A stretch of DNA of 15,781 nt from the NCBI GenBank assembly GCA_023301245.1, contig JALZUV010000095.1:1-15781 (forward strand), given 5' to 3'. Source of the DNA: Rickettsiales bacterium. Its GTDB lineage: Bacteria; Pseudomonadota; Alphaproteobacteria; Rickettsiales; JALZUV01. Position numbers and translations under genes: made by a program. The notes beneath the pieces were generated by a model that saw only the letters and a program-made list of their open reading frames with translations, ran no database searches and was not told the DNA's origin. The stretch's first letter is position 1. Each line of letters begins with the position of its first letter. This document shows positions 1 to 6,078 of this stretch, piece after piece.

Positions 1-31
1 AATACGGGTTCGAATCCCGTAGGGATCACCA
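1..31 (+). tRNA. 3' end of a tRNA (partial, isotype undetermined)
   Basis: The T-arm is complete: a 5-bp stem (ACGGG at 4-8 with CCCGT at 16-20) closes the classic loop TTCGAAT. It is followed by a 7-nt acceptor strand (AGGGATC, 21-27), discriminator A (28) and an encoded CCA (29-31). The anticodon and the 5' half lie outside the window, so the amino acid cannot be read. Discriminator A argues against Cys, His, Ser, Asn, Asp, Gln and Trp in the usual bacterial pattern. The U in the 3' acceptor strand is not at the position that would give the alanine/tmRNA G3-U70 pair, so tmRNA is unlikely. The integrase relic that begins 86 nt downstream suggests this tRNA 3' end was used as an attachment site. 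Confidence 0.9.
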
Positions 32-66
32 TTCATTCGGTAAGATACTGATTTCCCAATAGAACA

Positions 67-79
67 AAGCGTTTCGCTT
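67..79 (+). terminator. Weak hairpin after the tRNA, possible terminator
   Basis: AAGCG (67-71) and CGCTT (75-79) pair around a TTT loop, and the following bases (81-88, TAGATTTT) are T-rich. The stem is only 5 bp and the T-tract is interrupted, so this is a weak candidate for ending transcription of the upstream tRNA. Confidence 0.25.
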
Positions 80-116
80 ATAGATTTTGTAGTCGCTGCT
101 ACGGAAGACTGCTACA

Positions 117-269
117 ATGCCCATACAAGCGAACCTAATAAACCGCAATGGTGCTTACTATTGCTGTGTTTCTGTTCCTAGACACCTTCAAACTAAAGTG
201 AAACGCAAAGAAATAAGCGTGAAGAAAACTTTATATGTAAGGGGCTGGTTCCTAGTTCATAGCCTATGA
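117..269 (+). pseudogene. Relic of a phage/island tyrosine integrase N-terminus (DUF6538-like)
   Basis: An ATG at 117, preceded by GGAAG at an 8-10 nt spacing, opens 50 codons ending at TGA 267-269. The predicted peptide begins MPIQANLINRNGAYY and continues with VPRHLQTKVKRKEI and SVKKTL. From memory this follows the N-terminal pattern of alphaproteobacterial integrases with a DUF6538 domain: a basic-Gly-x-Tyr-Tyr strand, then a VP-x-x-L helix start, then a K/R-E-I/V-x-x-S-L turn. The resemblance stops after about residue 39, and there is no core-binding or catalytic (R..H-x-x-R..Y) domain, because truA starts at 307. In another frame, 268-303 could read EAVACVLLADME, which would suit the next helix of such a domain and suggests a frameshift, but this is weak. 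The position just 3' of a tRNA supports an integrase origin. It could instead be an unrelated small ORF; a profile search would decide. Confidence 0.6.
145..164 (+). repeat. Inverted repeat with an 8-bp stem inside the integrase relic
   Basis: GCAATGGT (145-152) pairs with ACTATTGC (157-164) across the loop GCTT, with one G-T wobble in RNA. It lies inside the relic ORF, so coding constraint may explain part of it. No T-run follows, so it is not a terminator. Confidence 0.4.
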
Positions 270-270
270 A
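256..270. repeat. 15-bp palindrome between the integrase relic and truA
   Basis: TTCATAG (256-262) and CTATGAA (264-270) form a perfect inverted repeat around a single C. It covers the stop codon of the relic ORF and lies 37 bp beyond the truA stop. With only one central base it could not form a full hairpin in RNA, and there is no T-run on the truA side, so a DNA-binding or recombination site is as likely as a terminator. Confidence 0.4.
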
Positions 271-306
271 GCGGTGGCATGCGTGTTGCTTGCTGATATG
301 GAGTAG

Positions 307-1050
307 CTAGTAATCTACTTGCATGAAATAGAGGCCGCTGGCGGGGGAAGTGGGGCCTGCTACTTTACGGTTTTTGGCGTCTATCACTTCTTGCAGTTTG
401 GCTTCATTCCATTTTCCGTTACCAATAAAACGCAAGCAACCCATGATGATACGCACTTGATGGTGCAGGAAGCTATGGGCTTCAAGTTCAGTAATAATTT
501 CATCATCTTTGCGGGTGATGTTGATGGATAATATTGTTTTGATGGGCGATTTTGCCTGACAATCACTGTCACGAAAGCTTGAGAAATCAAGCGTGCCAAC
601 GAGCAGCTGTGCGGCCTTATGCATCGCTTGCTCATCGAGCTCTTCAGGCATTTGCCATGCTTTGTTTTTGTCAATTACTAGCGGCGTGCGGCGGTTTATA
701 ATGCGGTATTTATAATAGCGCCTCTTTGCATCAAAACGAGCGTTGAACTTATCATGAACAAGTTCAGCCTTGGTGACGGCAATTTGTGGTGTGGCGATGT
801 GGAAGCTTATGCCTTGTGCAACGGAGAACTCTGGGCGCTCTTCAGGTAAATCCACATGCGCGATTTGGCCGTAAGCATGCACTCCAGCGTCGGTGCGACC
901 AGAGCATTGCACGGGGAATCTTTCATCCGTGTTAAAATAGGTGCTAATGGCTTCTTCAACATGTTGCTGTACCGAGGGCATGGTTTTTTGTCGCTGCCAA
1001 CCGGCAAGGCCAGTGCCGTCATATTCGATGGTAAGTTTATATCTAGGCAA
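307..1050 (-). CDS. truA: tRNA pseudouridine(38-40) synthase TruA
   Basis: TruA converts uridines 38, 39 and 40 in the anticodon stem-loop of many tRNAs to pseudouridine in the cytoplasm. The protein begins MPRYKLTIEYDGT, has the typical GWQRQ segment near residue 18, and shows the catalytic motif GRTDAGVHA with Asp54 (numbering from the TTG start). The C-terminal half has the family segment FLHHQVRIIMG. I chose the TTG start at 1050 because it gives the canonical N-terminus, a length of 247 residues, and an AAAGG 8 nt upstream. An in-frame ATG at 1092 would add 14 residues unlike the family. The TTG overlaps the fmt stop by 8 nt, so translation is probably coupled. truA is the last gene of a gltX-def-fmt-truA unit. 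Confidence 0.95.
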   Translation of the reverse strand: MPRYKLTIEYDGTGLAGWQRQKTMPSVQQHVEEAISTYFNTDERFPVQCSGRTDAGVHAYGQIAHVDLPEERPEFSVAQGISFHIATPQIAVTKAELVHDKFNARFDAKRRYYKYRIINRRTPLVIDKNKAWQMPEELDEQAMHKAAQLLVGTLDFSSFRDSDCQAKSPIKTILSINITRKDDEIITELEAHSFLHHQVRIIMGCLRFIGNGKWNEAKLQEVIDAKNRKVAGPTSPASGLYFMQVDY

Positions 1051-1999
1051 AGCGCGAACCTTTGGGCATCGCAAAGCCGCGTAGCAGTTCATCGGCGGTC
1101 ATGGGCTTTTTGCCTGCACGTTGCAAATGAGTGAGCGTCACTGCATCTTTGCCACAAGCGATGGTAAGGGAATCGTTTAGTAAAACTCCCGCATCGCCGC
1201 TCCCAGTCGATAACTCGGCGTTTAGCACTTTAATTTTTTCGCCTTCATATTCGGTAAAAGCCGCGGGGAAGGGCGATAGTCCTAAAATATGTTGGCGCAC
1301 TTGTTGTGCAGGTTGTGTCCAATCAATACGCGCTTCGGCTTTATCAATCTTATGGGCGTAAGTAATACCATCGCCAGATTGTGGCGTGGGGGTGGGGTTC
1401 TCCGCCAGTACTTGCAAAACCGCATCACCTGCATTTTGCGCCATAATATCATGCAGCTGGCCTGCGGTTGTGCCATCGGCAATGGTGAGGGGCTGTTCTA
1501 GCAGAATATCGCCTGTGTCGAGGCCGAGTGCCATTTGCATGATGCAAAGCGAGGTTTCATTATCGCCTGCCATAATGGTGCGCTGTAACGGCGCTGCGCC
1601 GCGCCAGCGCGGTAACTTTGACGGGTGAACGTTAATGCAACCGTGCTTGGGGGTGTTGAGTATCGCTTGCGGTAATAGAAGGCCATAAGCTGCCACAATG
1701 GCCGCATCAGCTTGATAATTGGCGAAGATTTCTTGCTCTTCTGCTGATTTGAGGCTGGCAGGGTAATGCACCGCTATGTTATTCGCCTCGGCGAGCTGCT
1801 GCACAGGCGTGGGGCGTAACTTCTGCCCACGACCCGCAGGGCGCGGTGGCTGGCAGTAAACAGCCGCCACTTCATGTTGCGAATCAATTAGCGCCTGCAA
1901 GCAAGGCACTGCGAAGGCAGGGCTACCCATGAAGATGAGTTTAAGCGGTTTAGTGATGGTCGTGCCCACAGGTTGGATCGCCGCAATCCTCATAATCAA
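1043..1999 (-). CDS. fmt: Methionyl-tRNA formyltransferase Fmt
   Basis: Fmt formylates the methionine on initiator tRNA using 10-formyl-tetrahydrofolate, so that bacterial translation can start with formyl-Met. The N-terminal domain shows KLIFMGSPAFAVP, PPRPAGRGQKLRPTPVQ and INVHPSKLPRWRGAAP. With the ATG at 1999 as residue 1, Asn123, His125 and Asp161 keep the spacing of the E. coli catalytic triad Asn106, His108, Asp144. The C-terminal tRNA-binding domain ends in RGFAMPKGSRFA. The start is uncertain: ATG 1999 gives 318 residues and overlaps def by 50 nt, ATG 1993 is two codons further in, and GTG 1969 gives 308 residues with a 20-nt overlap. All add 8-18 residues before the first beta strand (KLIFMG), and none has a strong Shine-Dalgarno. 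It lies between def and truA, as expected for formyl-Met metabolism. Confidence 0.95.
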   Translation of the reverse strand: MIMRIAAIQPVGTTITKPLKLIFMGSPAFAVPCLQALIDSQHEVAAVYCQPPRPAGRGQKLRPTPVQQLAEANNIAVHYPASLKSAEEQEIFANYQADAAIVAAYGLLLPQAILNTPKHGCINVHPSKLPRWRGAAPLQRTIMAGDNETSLCIMQMALGLDTGDILLEQPLTIADGTTAGQLHDIMAQNAGDAVLQVLAENPTPTPQSGDGITYAHKIDKAEARIDWTQPAQQVRQHILGLSPFPAAFTEYEGEKIKVLNAELSTGSGDAGVLLNDSLTIACGKDAVTLTHLQRAGKKPMTADELLRGFAMPKGSRFA

Positions 2000-2519
2000 A
2001 CGCGCCTGCTTTGCGCATTTTAACGAGCTTTTTATTGATGCGGTCGCGCTTTAAGCGGGAGAGATGCTGCACAAAAGTGATGCCATTCGTGTGGTCAATT
2101 TCATGTTGAATGCAGGTGGCAAGTAGGCCTTCAGCCTCTAATATCTGCGAGTTGCCATTTTCATCAAGATATTTCACTGCGACGCTTTCGGGGCGTACCA
2201 CTTCCGAATATTGTTCTGGGAATGACAGGCAGCCTTCGTTGTAACTATTGTCGTTTTTTGACTTATCGACGATTTCAGCATTAACCAGCTTGATAGGGTT
2301 GCGCGAGCTTGGGTCTTTCCCATCCCATTCAATATCCATCACGATAACGCGCTTATGCTGGCCTACTTGTACCGCAGCCAAGCCAATGCCTTTGGCATCA
2401 TACATAGTTTCCAGCATATCATCGAGCAGGGTACGAATTTCGTCGTCCACTTGTTTAACAGGTTGGGAGACCTCATTAAGAAATGGGTCAGGGGCGATTA
2501 CTAAAGGTAATATTGTCAT
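1950..2519 (-). CDS. def: Peptide deformylase Def (type 1)
   Basis: Deformylase removes the formyl group from the N-terminal methionine of nascent proteins. All three family motifs are present: GIGLAAVQ (residues 44-51), EGCLS (95-99, Cys97 a metal ligand) and HEIDH (139-143, two His ligands and catalytic Glu). At 189 residues it is slightly longer than the usual 165-180. The extra C-terminal end, after MRKAGAFDYE, is CGDPTCGHDHH, a short Cys/His cluster discussed in the findings. The ATG at 2519 lies 18 nt after the gltX stop. The best SD-like run, AAGGA, is 15 nt away, so initiation may depend on coupling to gltX. Its 3' end overlaps the likely starts of fmt. Confidence 0.96.
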   Translation of the reverse strand: MTILPLVIAPDPFLNEVSQPVKQVDDEIRTLLDDMLETMYDAKGIGLAAVQVGQHKRVIVMDIEWDGKDPSSRNPIKLVNAEIVDKSKNDNSYNEGCLSFPEQYSEVVRPESVAVKYLDENGNSQILEAEGLLATCIQHEIDHTNGITFVQHLSRLKRDRINKKLVKMRKAGAFDYEDCGDPTCGHDHH

Positions 2520-2537
2520 AAGCTATAAATAGTGTCC

Positions 2538-3947
2538 TTATGCTGCTGAAACAAGAGTTTCTATAGCGTTTTTTAATCGAGTAATAGATTCCTCTTTTCC
2601 GAGAATTTCCATAACTTCAAACATACTGGGGCTGGCGGTGCTGCCTGTAATGGCTACACGCACGGGCGACATTAGCTTGCCTACCTTCGTTTCATGCTTA
2701 TCGGCGAATTCTTTGGCGAAGGGGAATAGCACTTCATGGTTCCACTCGGTTTGAGCTTCTAATTCGGGGATGAACGCAGCAAGTAAGGCCTTGCCTTCAT
2801 CTAGTTGGCTTTGCGCTTTTTCATCTTGCACAGCAGGGTGGTGAAGATAAAATAATGCCGCTTCGGCCAGCTCGATAGTGGTTTTGGCGCGTTCTTTTAA
2901 ACCGCTGACTGCCTTTGATAGAATATCTTTATGTGAAGCATTAACTTCAATATTTAATTTACTGTTAATTATGGGGGTTATTAGCTCAATAAGTCGCTCA
3001 TTATCGGCTTGACGAATATATAAGCCATTCAGGTTTTCTAGCTTTTTAAAGTCAAAACGTGAGGGGGATTTTCCTACACCTTTGAGCGTAAATTTTTCAA
3101 TCATTTGTTCGCGGCTAAATACTTCCTCATCGCCATGTGCCCAACCTAGGCGCAGCAGATAGTTACGCATTGCTTCAGGCAGGTAGCCCATTTCGCGGTA
3201 AGCATCGACACCGAGTGCGCCGTGGCGCTTGGAAAGCTTCGCACCATCAGGCCCGTGAATAAGCGGAATATGCGCGAATACGGGTACATCCCAGCCCATT
3301 GCTTCGTAAATAAGCTGCTGCTTGGCTGAGTTGCTAAGGTGGTCGTCACCGCGAATAATGTGGGTGACGCTCATATCGTGATCATCAGCGACTACGGCTA
3401 GCATGTAGGTAGGCGTGCCATCAGAGCGTAGTAGAATAACATCATCGACTTCACCTGCGCCGATGGTGACATCGCCTTGCACGTGGTCTTTAATAGTAAT
3501 AACGCCCTCGTTAGGCGCTTTTAGGCGGATAACGTATGGCTTGTCTGGGTGGTCGCTGGTGGGCGTATCGCGCCATGGGCTGTTGAAGCGGAAGCTGTTG
3601 CGTTTTTCGGTCACTTCTTCGCGTAAAGCGGCGAGTTCTTCAGGGCTGGTAAAGCATTTATAGGCTTTGCCATTGGTTAGCATTTCTTCGGCAATTTGCA
3701 CATGACGGTTGGCGTTATGCGATTGATAAATAATCGTGCCATCGCCATCTAAGCCAAGCCAATTTAGGCCATCGTGAATGGCATCAATCGCATCGCTAGT
3801 CGAGCGCGCTTTATCAGTATCTTCAATACGCACCAAAAACTTGCCGTCGTGATGGCGGGCGAAAAGCCAGTTAAACAGCGCGGTACGTGCGCCACCAATG
3901 TGTAAAAATCCTGTGGGTGAGGGAGCAAAGCGAGTTACAACAGTCAT
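2538..3947 (-). CDS. gltX: Glutamyl-tRNA synthetase GltX
   Basis: This class I aminoacyl-tRNA synthetase charges tRNA-Glu, and in organisms lacking GlnRS often also tRNA-Gln for the GatCAB route. The protein of 469 residues has the HIGH-type motif in PSPTGFLHIGGARTALFNWL (HIGG at 16-19) and the KMSKS-type motif KLSKRHG from residue 237. The zinc-binding Cys cluster of E. coli GluRS (near residues 98-127) is not evident: only one Cys (YKCFTSPEEL) is present. This is common in the family. Many alphaproteobacteria carry two GltX copies; whether this copy is discriminating cannot be judged here. It is the first gene of the minus-strand operon. A weak GGA precedes the ATG, and it diverges from comEC across 58 bp. 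Confidence 0.96.
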   Translation of the reverse strand: MTVVTRFAPSPTGFLHIGGARTALFNWLFARHHDGKFLVRIEDTDKARSTSDAIDAIHDGLNWLGLDGDGTIIYQSHNANRHVQIAEEMLTNGKAYKCFTSPEELAALREEVTEKRNSFRFNSPWRDTPTSDHPDKPYVIRLKAPNEGVITIKDHVQGDVTIGAGEVDDVILLRSDGTPTYMLAVVADDHDMSVTHIIRGDDHLSNSAKQQLIYEAMGWDVPVFAHIPLIHGPDGAKLSKRHGALGVDAYREMGYLPEAMRNYLLRLGWAHGDEEVFSREQMIEKFTLKGVGKSPSRFDFKKLENLNGLYIRQADNERLIELITPIINSKLNIEVNASHKDILSKAVSGLKERAKTTIELAEAALFYLHHPAVQDEKAQSQLDEGKALLAAFIPELEAQTEWNHEVLFPFAKEFADKHETKVGKLMSPVRVAITGSTASPSMFEVMEILGKEESITRLKNAIETLVSAA

Positions 3948-3984
3948 AAGTTTTTCCGTATTTAAGATTGGTAATCAGAGGCTA

Positions 3985-4000
3985 GTGGTATAACGCTAAA
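3985..4000 (+). promoter_or_regulatory. Candidate -10 region between divergent gltX and comEC
   Basis: TGGTATAAC matches an extended -10 (TGnTATAAT) with TATAAC at 3989-3994 for comEC, though no good -35 is visible. On the minus strand the same bases contain TTATAC (3988-3993), with TTGCAA about 15-16 bp upstream, which would suit gltX. The two promoters would overlap, so transcription of the two genes may compete. From this -10, the comEC transcript would start only about 5 nt before its ATG, and no Shine-Dalgarno is seen there. Confidence 0.3.
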
Positions 4001-4005
4001 GCACG

Positions 4006-6078
4006 ATGTTGCAAAGGCTCAAAACACATATTGAAGACTGGTTGCTAGAAGAGCAAGCGCGATGGCTGCTGTGGATTCCTGTTGCGATGGCCTGTGGTAT
4101 TATATTATTTTTTATGCAATCTGCCACCCCTGCTTATTATGTGGGTATTGCAGTCACGGCGGCGGGTGCGCCTGCGATTGTGTTTTGGAAGCGCTGGCCA
4201 TGGGTTCGCGCGATATTGCTGATGTTGTTTTTTGTGGGCGTAGGCTTTATGGCCGCGCAATGGCAGCAAGAACGGTTACGCCAACCGCTTATTAACTATC
4301 CAACGGCAGTCTTACCAATTAAAGCCACGCTGACGGAGGTAATTGCCGATGAAACGGGCAAACAAAAACTGGTGCTAACAGATGTTGAGGTAGAGGGTGG
4401 AAGCCGCTACCCCTTGCCTAATACAATCCGCCTAAGCCTGAAGAAGCCTAACAATAAACTGCTGGCGGGGCAGCGTATAAAGCTGCGTGGCGGCATGTTT
4501 CCGTTGCCATCGCCTGCTTTGCCAGATGGGTTTGATTTTACCCGTCATTTTTATTTTAAAAATATCGGAGCGGTTGGCTTTGCCATTAACCCTGTTGAAA
4601 TTTTAAGTGAGAGCGAAAATAAGAGCTGGCAAATATCGCTCGCTAATTTCCGTAAGAATTTGAATGAACGAGTGGCGGAGAATTTAAATCCGCATTTTCG
4701 CGATAATGTATCAGCCATTGCGGGCGCGCTTATTACGGGTGAACGTGCGGGCATAAATCAGGAAACGAAGGAAGCTATGCGCACCGCTGGCCTTGCGCAT
4801 ATGCTAGCAATTTCAGGGCTACATTTAGGGTTGGTGACAGCCGTTATTTTTGTGTTGCTGCGTTATATATTTCTTTTTATTCCTAAGCTTGCCCTGCACT
4901 TTAACATTAAGAAATGGGCAGCCGTAGGGGCGCTTATCGGTGGAATGGGCTATTTAATGATTGCAGGTTTTCCTGTGTCGGCTCAACGCGCTTATGTGAT
5001 GGTGGCGCTGGTGTTGCTGGCGGTGTTGTTAGATAGGCAAGTGCTGCCCATGCGCTCGCTGGCGCTGGCGGCAATTATGGTGCTGCTAATTATGCCATCC
5101 TCGGTTATGGGGCCAAGCTTTCAGCTCTCTTTTGCGGCGACCATGTCGATTATTGCGTTATTTGAAAGCCTGTATCGCTGGCGACGTACGCGCGGTGCAA
5201 CGCCTGTGCGCCACTATGGTATTAGCCGCAAAGTGATGGTCTATTTGGGCGGAGTTCTGGCCACTACTTTTGTGGCGAGTATGATAACTTCACCTTTTAC
5301 GGTGTATCATTTCAACCAATTTACTAATTATCATCTGCTGGCGAACATGGCGGCATCGCCCATTTTTAGCTTTATGGTTATGCCGGCTGCCGTGGGCGGT
5401 GTGCTGTTGATGCCACTAGGCTGGGAGCAGCCATTTCTGTGGGTAATGGGGCAGGGAGTTGAGTGGGTGATAGCCATTGCTGTGAGTATTTCGAGCCTCC
5501 CTAATGCGATGATGCATGTGCCAACGCCGCCCACATGGGCGCTAGCGTTAGTAGCGTTTGGAGCTTGCTGGCTGTGCTTTTGGTTGAAGCCGATTCGGCA
5601 TTTAGGGTGGTTAATTATGGCCGTAGGGCTTGTGCCATTTTTTAGCACGCAATTGCCCGATATTCTGGTGAGTGCAAAGGCCGAGCAAATTGCTATCAAG
5701 CTAGATTCGGGCGAATATACGATGTTCAAAGGCAGCAAGCGAAACTTTAAAGCTGGCTTATGGAAAGATGCGCTCGGCATTGAGGGATTCGCCAAAGCCG
5801 AGCTGCCGCAACAATGCGATGCTACGGGCTGTATAGTGGAGTATCAGGGCTATCGGATTGCTTTCCCCAAATGGAAAGAGGCGGCCTATGAGGATTGTGC
5901 GACAGTAGATGTTATTATCTCTGATTTTTACCATGAATGTAATAAGGGTATTATTATTGAGCGGCCCAAACAGGCGAGCACCCTAACCATTAAAGGCGGT
6001 GAGATTATTTTTAAACAAGCGAAATCCTTTACTGCACGGCTTTCTTCGCGGGGGAAACCAAAGTGGAAGCGCGAATAA
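4006..6078 (+). CDS. comEC: ComEC/Rec2 family DNA-uptake channel protein, no beta-lactamase domain
   Basis: ComEC forms the inner-membrane channel for single-stranded DNA during natural transformation. The protein has 690 residues. The N-terminal part has two or three membrane segments followed by a soluble beta-rich domain (about residues 95-195, DUF4131-like). The competence domain begins with ALITGERAGI and carries the family motif HMLAISGLHLG (265-275) and GFPVSAQRAYVM (from about 321), followed by many transmembrane helices up to about 545. The C-terminus (about 550-690) is a short soluble domain with the Cys-containing segments QQCDATGCIVEY and YEDCATVDVIISDFYHEC. The metal-binding HxHxDH motif of the metallo-beta-lactamase domain of Bacillus-type ComEC is absent. 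No other competence genes are in the window. The last 50 bp overlap the convergent MATE gene. Confidence 0.92.
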   Translation: MLQRLKTHIEDWLLEEQARWLLWIPVAMACGIILFFMQSATPAYYVGIAVTAAGAPAIVFWKRWPWVRAILLMLFFVGVGFMAAQWQQERLRQPLINYPTAVLPIKATLTEVIADETGKQKLVLTDVEVEGGSRYPLPNTIRLSLKKPNNKLLAGQRIKLRGGMFPLPSPALPDGFDFTRHFYFKNIGAVGFAINPVEILSESENKSWQISLANFRKNLNERVAENLNPHFRDNVSAIAGALITGERAGINQETKEAMRTAGLAHMLAISGLHLGLVTAVIFVLLRYIFLFIPKLALHFNIKKWAAVGALIGGMGYLMIAGFPVSAQRAYVMVALVLLAVLLDRQVLPMRSLALAAIMVLLIMPSSVMGPSFQLSFAATMSIIALFESLYRWRRTRGATPVRHYGISRKVMVYLGGVLATTFVASMITSPFTVYHFNQFTNYHLLANMAASPIFSFMVMPAAVGGVLLMPLGWEQPFLWVMGQGVEWVIAIAVSISSLPNAMMHVPTPPTWALALVAFGACWLCFWLKPIRHLGWLIMAVGLVPFFSTQLPDILVSAKAEQIAIKLDSGEYTMFKGSKRNFKAGLWKDALGIEGFAKAELPQQCDATGCIVEYQGYRIAFPKWKEAAYEDCATVDVIISDFYHECNKGIIIERPKQASTLTIKGGEIIFKQAKSFTARLSSRGKPKWKRE

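Noticed and set aside
1..31. The first element as the 3' piece of a (permuted) tmRNA
   Set aside because: The acceptor strand lacks the base giving G3-U70, and no tag reading frame or second tRNA half follows within 275 bp.
1051..1092. ATG 1092 as the truA start
   Set aside because: It adds 14 residues unlike the family N-terminus; the TTG at 1050 gives the canonical start and has AAAGG upstream.
5331..5795. 154-codon minus-strand frame inside comEC
   Set aside because: No recognisable motif; the plus strand encodes conserved ComEC membrane segments here.
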